Positions 46,440-54,663 of a stretch of 64,000 nucleotides of DNA are shown one piece after another (within the stretch, counting starts at the first letter, position 1; each line of letters begins with the position of its first letter). The position numbers and the translations under genes are program-made. This DNA comes from CAZNNH01 sp964574335 (GTDB taxonomy: Bacteria; Acidobacteriota; Vicinamibacteria; Fen-336). The notes under the pieces were generated by a model. It searched no databases, was not told the DNA's origin, and saw nothing but the letters and a program-made list of their open reading frames with translations. The stretch spans positions 1 through 64,000 of the forward strand of contig CAZNNH010000003.1 in the NCBI GenBank assembly GCA_964574335.1, read 5' to 3'.

Positions 46440-47625
46440 GCTCGGCGAAGAGGGAGAGGTAGCGGTCTCGGCAGTCGGTGGCGTCGAACCGCGACGAGGC
46501 GACGAGGCGGCCGCTTCGTCCCATCGCTCGGCGCCGCGGGGCGTCCTCGGCCAGCCGGCCGATCGCCGCGGCCAGCTCCGAGGTCTCGCCGGGCGTGAAC
46601 AGCAGCCCGGAGCCTCCGTCGTCGATCACGTCGACGATCCCCCCGGTGCGGGCTCCGATGCAAGGGAGCCCGCACGCCGCCGCCTCCACCAGGGAGAGGC
46701 CGAGGGCCTCGAACCAGGACGGGAACACGAACACGTCGCCGGCCTGCAGGTACTCCTCGACGTTCTCCACCCGGCCGGTGAAGGTCACCCGGCCCCGCAG
46801 CGTCTCCTGCCGCGAACGATCGAGAAGCTCGTCCTCGACCGAGAGTGACTGGCCGTGTCCGGAGCCGACCAGCACCAGGTGGAGATCGGGGTGGCCCGGA
46901 AGGGCGGCCTCCAAGGCGTCCAGCAAGACGTCGAGCCCCTTCCCCCGCAGCAGCCTTCCGGTGTAGACCAGGAGAAGACCATCCACCGGGAGCCCCAGGC
47001 GCCGTCGGAGCTCAGGGCGCGTCGAGGTCTCGATCGGCTGGAACCTCCGAAGATCCACGCCGTGGGGGATCAGGTGGATCCTCTCGGGTGGGATCCCGCA
47101 GACCCGCATCTCCTCGTGGATCCGGCGCGACATGGCGACGAAGGCATCGGCGTCCCTCATCCAGAGGTTGCGGACGCGGGTGGCCAGACGGACCGCGCTT
47201 CCCACCGCCGACCGCTCGAGCCCGGTGCCCCAGGTGTAGACCTCGCCGCTCAGCTCGCCGTTGACCTCGGGCTGGATCACCACCCGCGCCCCGTGTGCCC
47301 GGCCCATCAGCAGCCCGGGCAGGCCCAGCACCCGCGAGCCCCGGACCACCAGCACGTCGTAGCACCGCCGCAGCCGGTGCAAGGCCAGGCCGGCCCAGGG
47401 GACCATCAGGTACTTGCCGAGCCGCCCCGGACCCGCCGGAGGTACCCGCCGCACCTTCACCCCGTGAAGCGTCTCCTCGACCGGCAGGTGCCCCTCGCTG
47501 CGACGGGTGACCACCGTCGCCTCCATGCCGGCGGCGACCAGCCCCGTCGAGAGCTCGCGGATGTGGCGCTCGCCCCCGCCCAACACGGGATGGAAAGACT
47601 CGGTGAGGAAGACGATCCGGGTCAA
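46345..47625 (-). CDS. glycosyltransferase, GT4 family
   Basis: 426 residues. GT-B motifs: RIVFLTESFHPVLGGGERHI at the start, then LVYTGRLLRGKGLDVLLDAL, VGSGHGQSLSVEDELLD, and FVFPSWFEALGLSLVEAAAC with the retaining-GT Glu, ARTGGIVDVIDDGGSG. The natural domain end seems to be near FDATDCRDRYLSLFAEL. The last ~30 residues (Arg/Pro/Ala rich) are unlike the family and arise from reading antisense across the dCache gene. It overlaps the upstream GT2 stop by 4 bp (ATGA). Confidence 0.9.
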   Translation of the reverse strand: MTRIVFLTESFHPVLGGGERHIRELSTGLVAAGMEATVVTRRSEGHLPVEETLHGVKVRRVPPAGPGRLGKYLMVPWAGLALHRLRRCYDVLVVRGSRVLGLPGLLMGRAHGARVVIQPEVNGELSGEVYTWGTGLERSAVGSAVRLATRVRNLWMRDADAFVAMSRRIHEEMRVCGIPPERIHLIPHGVDLRRFQPIETSTRPELRRRLGLPVDGLLLVYTGRLLRGKGLDVLLDALEAALPGHPDLHLVLVGSGHGQSLSVEDELLDRSRQETLRGRVTFTGRVENVEEYLQAGDVFVFPSWFEALGLSLVEAAACGLPCIGARTGGIVDVIDDGGSGLLFTPGETSELAAAIGRLAEDAPRRRAMGRSGRLVASSRFDATDCRDRYLSLFAELTPRRRPPSSCSAGCAARGDAAPPRAPGSPA

Positions 47626-48599
47626 GGTCGCGGGCGACCCTCAGGTCCCGGCCGCCGCAACTGCTTGATCACGTAGATGGGCTTCCCCTGGCTCTCGTGG
47701 TAGGTGCGGACCAGCAGCTCGGCGACCAGCCCGAAGTTGACCAGGATGATGCCGGTCAGCAGCAACAGCGCCCCCAGCAGGAGCAGGGGACGGCCGCCGA
47801 TCGCCGTGTCCATGAACAGCCGGATGAAGGAGAGGTAGCAGAGGATGGCCAGCCCGGCCCCACCACAGCCCAGCCCCATGAACCCGAAGAGGTGGGCCGG
47901 TCGCGTCCCGTAGGCGAGCAGGAACTTGACCGTGAACAGGTCGAGGACGACTCGGAAGGTGCGGCCGAGCCCGTACTTGGTGACCCCACGGACCCGCGGG
48001 CGATGGTTGACCTCCAGCTCGGCCAGGGTCACGCCCATCCAGGACGCCACCGCCGGGATGAAGCGGTGCATCTCCCCGTAGAGCCGGAGCCCCTTGGCCA
48101 CCTCGGACCGCATCGCCTTCAGCGAGCAGCCGTGGTCGTGGACGGAGACGCCGGTGGCCCACCGGATCAGGCGGTTGGCGAACCACGAGGGGATCCGCTT
48201 CGACGGCGGGTCCATCCGCCGCCGGCGCCAGCCGCAGACCATGTCGAATCCCTCGTCCAGCTTGGCCAGCAGCCGGGGGATGTCGGCGGGGTCGTTCTGC
48301 AGGTCGCCGTCGGAGGTGACCACCACCTCCCCGCGGGCGTGGTCGAAACCCGCCGAGAAGGCCGCGGTCTGGCCGAAGTTGCGGCGCAGCCGCAGCACCC
48401 GCACCCGCGGGTCGCGGGCCTCGATCGCGAGCAGCCGCTCGAGGGTGCGGTCGCTCGAGCCGTCGTCGATCATCAGCAGCTCGTAGCTGCGGCCGGTGCG
48501 GGCCAGGCTCTCGGTCAGCTCGAGGTGGAGCTGCTCGACGTTGGCCTCCTCGTTGAACAACGGGATGACGACGGAGACCTCGGGAGGATCACTGCTCAT
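47622..48599 (-). CDS. family-2 glycosyltransferase, ArnC/DPM1-like
   Basis: 325 residues. GT-A motifs: VSVVIPLFNEEANVEQLHLE, MIDDGSSDRT, and the second acidic site VVTSDGDLQNDP. HDHGCSLKAMRSEVAKGL and HRPRVRGVTKYGLGR are markers of polyprenyl-phosphate glycosyltransferases. Two C-terminal membrane helices (about 228-300) anchor it. It probably makes an undecaprenyl-phosphate sugar donor used by the membrane transferases of this region. The stop overlaps the next GT4 gene. Confidence 0.92.
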   Translation of the reverse strand: MSSDPPEVSVVIPLFNEEANVEQLHLELTESLARTGRSYELLMIDDGSSDRTLERLLAIEARDPRVRVLRLRRNFGQTAAFSAGFDHARGEVVVTSDGDLQNDPADIPRLLAKLDEGFDMVCGWRRRRMDPPSKRIPSWFANRLIRWATGVSVHDHGCSLKAMRSEVAKGLRLYGEMHRFIPAVASWMGVTLAELEVNHRPRVRGVTKYGLGRTFRVVLDLFTVKFLLAYGTRPAHLFGFMGLGCGGAGLAILCYLSFIRLFMDTAIGGRPLLLLGALLLLTGIILVNFGLVAELLVRTYHESQGKPIYVIKQLRRPGPEGRPRP

Positions 48600-48644
48600 G
48601 GCCCTGAAGTATACGGGGGCCTGCCGCCCGACGGTGAGCCGGGC

Positions 48645-49109
48645 TCAGACGCCGGCCATCACCAGGTAGACCCAGTTGGCGATCAGCAGGACGACCGCCG
48701 CCACCCGGGCCGCCCGCGCGGCGGAGGGCGACAGCTCCAGGCCGAGAGCCCGCCCGCTGGGCAGAAGCGCCGCATCCACGGCGCCCCAGACCAGCACCGC
48801 CGCCGCCACCAGCGTGACCAGCGGGTTCAGGCGCAGCGCCGTCTCCAGGTGGAGCCGGACGAGCTGCCCAACGGCGCGCGTCCCGCCGCAGCTCAGGCAC
48901 GGCAAGCCGGTCATCTGCTTGAACAGGCAGACCGGGAACGGCAGCCGATCGAGGTGCAGCAGCAGCACCGCGACGCCCCCCAACAGGCCGCAGCCCGCCA
49001 GAATGGCTCCCAGCGGCCGCCCGCCGCGGACGGCGGTCAGCCGGACCCGGCCCGGGCGCGGACGAGTCTCGCAGCCAGTGGGCGGCGACGCGACCTCGGT
49101 GGCACTCAC
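48645..49109 (-). CDS. DUF2752 membrane protein
   Basis: 154 residues with three or four membrane helices. Family signature CLFKQMTGLPCLSCGGTRAV (conserved Cys and Gly residues) followed by LHLETALRLNPLV. Function of DUF2752 is unknown. GTG 49109 overlaps the Yip1 stop (GTGA), so it is co-translated. The frame is open further upstream only as a shadow of the Yip1 gene. Confidence 0.85.
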   Translation of the reverse strand: MSATEVASPPTGCETRPRPGRVRLTAVRGGRPLGAILAGCGLLGGVAVLLLHLDRLPFPVCLFKQMTGLPCLSCGGTRAVGQLVRLHLETALRLNPLVTLVAAAVLVWGAVDAALLPSGRALGLELSPSAARAARVAAVVLLIANWVYLVMAGV

Positions 49110-49885
49110 CTCAGCCCGGCCTGCAGCCCGGCCAGCCCGGCGACCCCGATGAAGCCCACCACCAGAGCCCCCACGCAGCAGCAGACGGCCAGGAACGTCA
49201 GCAGCAGGGCGCCGTAGGCGCGGCCCTCGGGGATTTCGTGGGTGGTCGACAGACCGATCACGTACAGGGTCACCAGGTAAGGCAACGACAGCAGGCCGCC
49301 GCAGATCGGCAAGAGCTGGAAGACCGCCACCGCCTGCGCGTAGCAGAAGACCTTGAGCGTCATCTCGAAGCCACGGCTGCGGCCCACCAGCAGGAGGCCC
49401 AGGTGCGACAACGCGGCCGAGAAGAAGATCCCCATCAGCACCAGGACCGGTCCCAGCACCACCTGCAGCGCGAAGCCGAGCCATCCCTCGACGAACTGAG
49501 GGAGCTCTCCGAAACGGGAACGGGTATGGAACCCGCCCAGGCCCCCGCCCACGAGGTGGATCACCTGGCCGTAGACGGCCGAGGCCAGCAGGCCCAGGTA
49601 GCCCAGGACCGTCCCGTAGACGAGCTCGCCTCCCACGCCGCCTCCCTCGCCGCCTCCCGCCTTGACCGCGGCGAAGAACCTCGACGGCGAGAGCAGCACC
49701 GCCACGGTGGTGTCCCAGGCCGCCGCCACCAGGCCGATCTGGTCACGTCGGTCCCAGGGAGTCGCCTCCGATGGCGTCGCGTCTTCGGGGAGCGCCGCAG
49801 GCTCGTCGGGGACCGCCCCTTCGGGACGGACCGTCCCTTCCGGTGGCGTCGTGGGTGGCGGCGGCGGCGGCGGGGTGGTCGTCAT
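49106..49885 (-). CDS. Yip1-domain membrane protein
   Basis: 259 residues. A Pro/Thr-rich cytoplasmic N terminus (about 1-45) precedes five membrane helices (about 85-255). The pattern WDTTVAVLLSPSRFFAAVK, then FCYAQAVAVFQLLPICGGLL and ALLLTFLAVCCCVGALVVGF, fits the bacterial Yip1 family. Role unknown. It heads a two-gene unit with DUF2752. Confidence 0.8.
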   Translation of the reverse strand: MTTTPPPPPPPTTPPEGTVRPEGAVPDEPAALPEDATPSEATPWDRRDQIGLVAAAWDTTVAVLLSPSRFFAAVKAGGGEGGGVGGELVYGTVLGYLGLLASAVYGQVIHLVGGGLGGFHTRSRFGELPQFVEGWLGFALQVVLGPVLVLMGIFFSAALSHLGLLLVGRSRGFEMTLKVFCYAQAVAVFQLLPICGGLLSLPYLVTLYVIGLSTTHEIPEGRAYGALLLTFLAVCCCVGALVVGFIGVAGLAGLQAGLR

Positions 49886-50028
49886 CGATCGCCTGCTCGA
49901 GGAACGGGGATGGGCAACGTGCTCGAAGTCTATGAGGCCCCTGGCGGCCCGTCAAGGACTCGGCCAGGAGGGCCGCAGGAGCCCCGCTTGGCCAACGCCC
50001 CCACCCTGATGGTAGTCTTCTGTCCCCA

Positions 50029-50319
50029 ATGAGCCGAGTCACGATCGAGACGGTGGATCACGTGGCCAGCCTGGCCCGCCTGTCGCTCACCGACGACGAA
50101 CGCGAGACGTTTGCCCGCCAGCTCGACGGCATCCTCGCCTACGCGGAGTCGATCCAGTCGCTCGACCTCGAGGGCGTCGAGCCGATGAGCCACGCCGGTC
50201 ACGGCCAGAGGCTTCGGGAGGGCCCGGCCGCCGCCGGCCTCCCTCGCGAGCGCGTCCTCGCCGCGGCCCCCGACGCCGCCGACGGCCTGTTCCGCGTCCC
50301 TCGGATCATCGGCGAATGA
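50029..50319 (+). CDS. gatC: Asp/Glu-tRNA amidotransferase subunit C
   Basis: 96 residues. Small linker subunit of GatCAB, which converts Glu-tRNA-Gln or Asp-tRNA-Asn to the correct charged tRNA. Hallmark VDHVASLARLSLTDDERETF and the Pro-rich LDLEGVEPMSH. There is no Shine-Dalgarno before ATG 50029; a weak TAGTCT (50013-50018) sits 10 nt upstream, so a near-leaderless start is possible. ATGA overlap with gatA. Confidence 0.93.
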   Translation: MSRVTIETVDHVASLARLSLTDDERETFARQLDGILAYAESIQSLDLEGVEPMSHAGHGQRLREGPAAAGLPRERVLAAAPDAADGLFRVPRIIGE

Positions 50320-51809
50320 GCGAGCTGTTCGATCTGGACGCCGGCTCCCTGGTCCGGGCCGTCGCCCGCCGGGAGGTCTCGGCCGAGGAGGTGGTGCGGG
50401 CGCACCTGGCCCAGGCCGAGCGGGTGGACCCGACGCTGCGGTGCTTCCTGAGGCTGCTGCCCGAGCGGGCCCTGGCCGCCGCCCGGGCCCAGGACGAGGC
50501 GCTCGCCCAGGGCCAGCCGCCGCGGCCGCTCTCGGGGCTCCCCATCGGCGTCAAGGACGTCCTCGACATCGAGGACGTCCCCACCACCTGCGGCTCGCGG
50601 ATCCTCGAGCACTACCGCCCGCCCTTCACCGCCACCGCCGTCACCCGCCTCGAGGAGCAAGGCGCGATCGTGATCGGCAAGCTCAACATGGACGAGTTCG
50701 CCATGGGCTCGTCGACCGAGAACAGCGCCTTCTTCCCGACCCTCAACCCCTGGGACCACTCTCGGGTCCCGGGAGGATCGTCCGGGGGCGCCGCGGCGGC
50801 GGTCGCCGCGCACCTGCTACCGGTGGCGCTGGGCTCGGACACCGGCGGGTCGATCCGCCAGCCGGCCGCCCTGTGCGGCGTCTCGGGCCTGAAACCCTCC
50901 TACGGCCGGGTCAGCCGCTTCGGCCTGGTGGCGTTCGCCTCCTCTCTCGACCAGGTGGGTCCACTGGCCCGGAGCGTGGCCGACCTGGCCCTCGTCTGCG
51001 AGAGCCTCTTCGGCCACGATCCGCGCGACGCCACCAGCGCGGAGCTGGAGGTGCCCGGCTTCCACGGGGCGCTCGTGGGCGAAGCTGCCGGGCTACGGAT
51101 CGGCGTCCCCTGGTCGTTCCTCGAGTCGGGGGTCGACGAGGCGGTCCTCCTCCGCTTCCGCGAGGGGCTCCAGGCGCTCCAGAAGGCGGGGGCCGAGCTT
51201 CTGGACGTCGAGCTCCCCAACCTCCGCCACGCCATCGCCGCCTACTACATCGTGGCGACCGCGGAGGCGTCCAGCAACCTGGCCCGGTACGACGGCGTGC
51301 GGTATGGGGTCAGAGCCGACGACGTCACCGACCTGCGCAGCCTGTACGGGCGGACCCGGGATCGGGGCCTCGGCGCCGAGGTCAAGCGTCGCATCATCCT
51401 GGGCACCTTCGTGCTCTCTTCCGGCTACTACGACGCCTACTACCTCAAGGCCCAGAAGGTGCGCACCCTGATCCGGCGGGACCTGGAGACCGCCTTCGAG
51501 CGCTGCGAGGTGATCGCCACCCCCACCACGCCGACGCCGGCCTTCCGCCTGGGCGAGAAGACCGCCGATCCGCTGCAGATGTACCTGGCCGACATCTTCA
51601 CCGTGCCGGCCAGCCTGGCGGGTCTTCCGGGGCTTTCGATCCCCTGCGGGCTGGTGGAAGGGCTGCCGGTCGGCCTCCAGCTCATGGGCCGTCGGTTCGA
51701 CGAGGCCACGCTGCTGCGGGCCGGACACGCCTTCCAGCGGGCCACCACCCACCACACCCTGGCCCCTCCCCGGCTCGACGAGGCTGGCGAGCGACCGGCA
51801 GCCGGCTAG
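50316..51809 (+). CDS. gatA: Asp/Glu-tRNA amidotransferase subunit A (amidase)
   Basis: 497 residues, amidase-signature family. Catalytic triad Lys80 (GVKDVLD), cis-Ser155 (PGGSSGG) and nucleophile Ser179 (SDTGGSIRQPA). It liberates ammonia from glutamine for GatB. Overlaps gatC by 4 bp and ends convergently with DUF2062, sharing 4 bp. gatB is not in the window, so the complex subunits are encoded apart in this genome. Confidence 0.96.
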   Translation: MSELFDLDAGSLVRAVARREVSAEEVVRAHLAQAERVDPTLRCFLRLLPERALAAARAQDEALAQGQPPRPLSGLPIGVKDVLDIEDVPTTCGSRILEHYRPPFTATAVTRLEEQGAIVIGKLNMDEFAMGSSTENSAFFPTLNPWDHSRVPGGSSGGAAAAVAAHLLPVALGSDTGGSIRQPAALCGVSGLKPSYGRVSRFGLVAFASSLDQVGPLARSVADLALVCESLFGHDPRDATSAELEVPGFHGALVGEAAGLRIGVPWSFLESGVDEAVLLRFREGLQALQKAGAELLDVELPNLRHAIAAYYIVATAEASSNLARYDGVRYGVRADDVTDLRSLYGRTRDRGLGAEVKRRIILGTFVLSSGYYDAYYLKAQKVRTLIRRDLETAFERCEVIATPTTPTPAFRLGEKTADPLQMYLADIFTVPASLAGLPGLSIPCGLVEGLPVGLQLMGRRFDEATLLRAGHAFQRATTHHTLAPPRLDEAGERPAAG

Positions 51810-52273
51810 GTGGTCCCCGTCGGCTCCTGGCCAGCGCCAGGGCGCGGGGGTGCCGAGGGCGCTCGCGAAGACGACAAGAAGCGAAGCGCCAGGACGTAGC
51901 TGACCGACCCTGCCGCCACCCCGAGCACCAGGTTGCCGACCACGAACGGCCAGAGGTACGGCATCAGGCCGGTCAGGCTCCACTCGATCTGCTCGAGCTC
52001 GTGCGCCGAGACGCCGAGCAGGGCGCACCCCACCCCGGTCCCGGCCAGGTAGAGGGGGCCCATCGTCCAGGGGTTGTTGATGTAGGCGCCGATGAGGATG
52101 GCGACCCGGTTCAGGCGGAAGACGAAGGCGATGGCCAGCGCCAGCAGCGTGTGCAGACCCAGGATCGGGGAGAAGGCGATGAGCACGCCGATGGCGAAGG
52201 CGAGCGCGGTCCTCTGGGGCGGCTCGTCGATGTGCAGGAGCAACTGAGCCGCGCGGCGGAACCGGCTGCTCAT
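51806..52273 (-). CDS. DUF2062 membrane protein
   Basis: 155 residues, three to four helices. Family signature HIDEPPQRTALAFAIGVLIA then SPILGLHTLLALAIAFVFRL and AYINNPWTMGPLY. Function unknown. It follows thiL with a 4-bp overlap (ATGA), so it is co-translated. Confidence 0.88.
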   Translation of the reverse strand: MSSRFRRAAQLLLHIDEPPQRTALAFAIGVLIAFSPILGLHTLLALAIAFVFRLNRVAILIGAYINNPWTMGPLYLAGTGVGCALLGVSAHELEQIEWSLTGLMPYLWPFVVGNLVLGVAAGSVSYVLALRFLSSSRAPSAPPRPGAGQEPTGTT

Positions 52274-53358
52274 CCGACCGTCGGCCGAGTCGGCGGGCCC
52301 GGCTTGCGGCTCCCGAAGGCGTCGTGCCCGGCCGGGGCCAACGGAGACAGCCGCTCACCCCGCCGGAGCGACACCGAGGGTGCGCCGCTCGTGAACTCCC
52401 CGATGCTGTGAAGGGGCACGTCCCAGACCACCGCCAGGTCGCGCACCGCGCCCAGGCGATCGGGGGCCACCGCCAGCAGGAGCTGGTAGTCCTCGCCGCC
52501 GTGCAGGGCCAGGCCCAGGCTGTCCCCGCCGCGGGCGCGCTCCAGGGCCGCCGCCTTGGGGTCCACCGGCACCGCCTCGAGGTCCACCACGCACGGGAGC
52601 CCGCTCTCCTGGCACAGCTCGGGGAGGTCGCTCGAGAGGCCGTCCGAGACGTCCATCGCCGCGTGCACCAGACCCTCCTGCTCGGAGATCGCGCGGGCGA
52701 ACGCCAGCGGCGGGGCAGGGTCGAGAAACGCACGCAGGCAGTCGAGGACTGCAGGCTTGGAGGAATCGGTCCACACCCCGGTGGCCTCGACCTCGCCGTC
52801 CTCGTTGAGCCGCGCCCCCTGCCGGACCAGGTCGAGCCCGGCCGCCGCCGCTCCCAGGCTTCCGGTCACCACCAGCAGGTCGCCGGGCGCGGCGCCTCCC
52901 CTCGTGATCAGGCGGTCGCCGGCGCCCAGCAACGTCACGTCGATGACCACCGGACCGGAGCTTCTGGCGACGTTTCCGCCCACCAGGCTGACGCCGGTCT
53001 CGGCAGCGCGCTCCAGCAGGCCGTCGTAGAGGCCGGCCACGAAGGACAGGCGCAGGTCGGGCGGCAGGTGGAGCGAGACCGTGGCGTAACGCGGCACGCC
53101 GCCCATCGCGGCGATGTCCGAGAGGTTCACCGTAAGGGCCTTGCGACCCAGAAGACGCCCGGGAGACCAGTCGCGCTCGAAGTGCTCTCCCTCGACCAGG
53201 CTGTCGGTGGTCAGGAGGGTCACCGGGCCGGTCTCGACCGCCGCCGCGTCGTCCCCGGGTCCCACGGTGACGCCCACTCCCCCCGGTACCCGCGAGCGCA
53301 GGTAGCGCACCAGCGCTCGCTCGCCGAGCTCGCCGACCTTGAGGTCCAGATCGATCAC
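52270..53358 (-). CDS. thiL: thiamine-monophosphate kinase
   Basis: Phosphorylates thiamine phosphate to the active cofactor. 362 residues, PurM-like fold. Motifs: TVGPGDDAAAVE (Asp pair), TTDSLVEGEHF, GRKALTVNLSDIAAMGG, VSLVGGNVARS, MDVSDGLSSDL and LHGGEDYQLLL. The C terminus is long and Pro-rich. It lies 76 bp downstream of the 6S RNA gene on the same strand; read-through from the 6S promoter is possible, and no separate promoter is clear. Confidence 0.95.
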   Translation of the reverse strand: MIDLDLKVGELGERALVRYLRSRVPGGVGVTVGPGDDAAAVETGPVTLLTTDSLVEGEHFERDWSPGRLLGRKALTVNLSDIAAMGGVPRYATVSLHLPPDLRLSFVAGLYDGLLERAAETGVSLVGGNVARSSGPVVIDVTLLGAGDRLITRGGAAPGDLLVVTGSLGAAAAGLDLVRQGARLNEDGEVEATGVWTDSSKPAVLDCLRAFLDPAPPLAFARAISEQEGLVHAAMDVSDGLSSDLPELCQESGLPCVVDLEAVPVDPKAAALERARGGDSLGLALHGGEDYQLLLAVAPDRLGAVRDLAVVWDVPLHSIGEFTSGAPSVSLRRGERLSPLAPAGHDAFGSRKPGPPTRPTVG

Positions 53359-53434
53359 CAGGGCACCCCCCTTGTCGGGAGCTGTCGGCTCGGGGCTGTG
53401 GGGCGGAGACGCTGGCAGAAGACCCAGCGACGAC

Positions 53435-53617
53435 GAGGTCCCCCGCCCCTGCCGTGTGGGTGGGTGACCTGAACCAGGTCACCAGGTGGGGGCCCTACGT
53501 CCCGCTTCAGGCTTCCTCGACGCGGAGGCGTGCACACCGCGGAGCGACAGCGGGCTCCCTAGACAAGCTACGTTGGTTCACGGTTCCCTTACCATCACGA
53601 ACAGCGCAGGGGACCTC
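53435..53617 (-). ncRNA. ssrS: 6S RNA
   Basis: 183 nt, the size of E. coli 6S RNA (184 nt, recalled). The ends pair perfectly as GAGGTCCCC (5', plus 53617-53609) with GGGGACCTC (3', plus 53443-53435). The middle carries the conserved 6S arm: CGCTCCGCGGTGTGC, CGAGGAAGCCTGAAGCGGGA and CCACCTGGTGACCTGGTTCA, aligned by eye with E. coli GCGCTCCGCGGTTGGTGA, CGAGAAGCCTTAAAAC and CACCTTGAACCAAGGGTTCA. The class sequesters sigma70 holoenzyme in stationary phase. A good promoter lies just upstream. Confidence 0.88.
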
Positions 53618-53627
53618 TTCGGGAGCC

Positions 53628-53657
53628 ATCATAGGCACAAGCCCGATGGCTTGGCAA
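53628..53657 (-). promoter_or_regulatory. promoter of the 6S RNA gene
   Basis: On the minus strand TTGCCA (53657-53652), 18-nt spacer, TATGAT (53633-53628). Start predicted at 53621-53620, three to four bases before the paired 5' end of the 6S RNA. Confidence 0.75.
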
Positions 53658-53673
53658 GAGAGAGCACGGGGGC

Positions 53674-54612
53674 TCAGTGCCCGAGCCGACGCAGCTCCTC
53701 GAACAGCTCGCGCTCGCGCGCGCCGATCTGGGTCTTCAGCTCCACCTTCAGCACGGCCAGGAGGTCACCCCGCTGGCTGCGGCTTTCCAGGCTGGGGAGT
53801 CCCAGCCCGCGGAGCCTGAAGGTGCGCCCGCTGGGACTGCCGGCTGGGATCTTGATGCCGCGGGGCCCGTCCAGGGTGACCACATCCACCTCGCCCCCCA
53901 GCACGGCGGTGGTCAGCGGGACGGCCAGCGTCGTCTGCAGGTCGTCGCCCTGCCGCTCGAAACGCGGGTCGGGGCGGATGTGGACGCGCAGGAAGAGGTC
54001 GCCGCCGGATCCTCCGCCGGAGCCCGGGCCCCCTTCGCCCGCGGCCCGCACCCGGGATCCCTCCCGTACCCCCGGCGGGATCTTGACCGTCAGCTTCCGT
54101 GAGCCGCTTTGGCCCGAGACCGAAAGCTCCCGGGTGGTCCCGTTCAGGACATCCTCGAGGCTCAGCTCGACGTCGGTCTCGAGGTCCTGGCCGCGCTGCC
54201 CTCCGCCCCGCCCTCCGCCGCGTCCGCCGAAGCCGCCCGGGAAGACCTCCTCGCCGCCGAAGCCGGCGCCGGAGAAGAAGGTCCGGAAGAAGTCGGAGAA
54301 GCCGCCCAGGCCCTCGACCCCGCCCACGCTGAAGTGCACGCCGCCGCCGCCGCCCGGCCACGGTGGGGCCTGCCGTCCCGAGTAGGCGGACCAGTTCTGG
54401 CCCAGCACGTCGTAGCGGCGTCGCTTCTCCGGGTCCGAGAGCACCGCGTTCGCCTCGTTGATCTCCTTGAAGCGTGCCTCAGCCTTGGGGTTGCCCGGGT
54501 TCACGTCCGGGTGGTGCTTGCGCGCCAGCCGCCGGTAGGCGGCCTTGATCTCCTTCTCGGGGGCGTTCTTGGGCACCCCGAGGATCTTGTAGTAGTCCTT
54601 GTACTCCACCAC
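53674..54612 (-). CDS. cbpA: DnaJ-type co-chaperone, CbpA-like
   Basis: 312 residues. J domain (about 5-70) with catalytic HPD (34-36) and YYKILGVPKNAPEKEIKAAY, a Gly/Phe-rich linker (about 85-140), then the DnaJ C-terminal peptide-binding domains (DLETDVELSLEDVLNGTTRE). There is no zinc-finger cysteine set, so it is CbpA/DjlA-like rather than DnaJ. It stimulates DnaK. Its stop is 17 bp before the -35 of the 6S promoter on the same strand. Confidence 0.92.
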   Translation of the reverse strand: MVEYKDYYKILGVPKNAPEKEIKAAYRRLARKHHPDVNPGNPKAEARFKEINEANAVLSDPEKRRRYDVLGQNWSAYSGRQAPPWPGGGGGVHFSVGGVEGLGGFSDFFRTFFSGAGFGGEEVFPGGFGGRGGGRGGGQRGQDLETDVELSLEDVLNGTTRELSVSGQSGSRKLTVKIPPGVREGSRVRAAGEGGPGSGGGSGGDLFLRVHIRPDPRFERQGDDLQTTLAVPLTTAVLGGEVDVVTLDGPRGIKIPAGSPSGRTFRLRGLGLPSLESRSQRGDLLAVLKVELKTQIGARERELFEELRRLGH

Positions 54613-54663
54613 GGTTCCGTGCCTCGTCTCATCATCGAGTCTAGCTCAGGACGCGGACGACGA

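Noticed and set aside
53359..53673. SRP (4.5S) RNA
   Set aside because: The GGAAG tetraloop-type SRP apical motif is missing; pairing ends, length and arm sequences fit 6S RNA instead.
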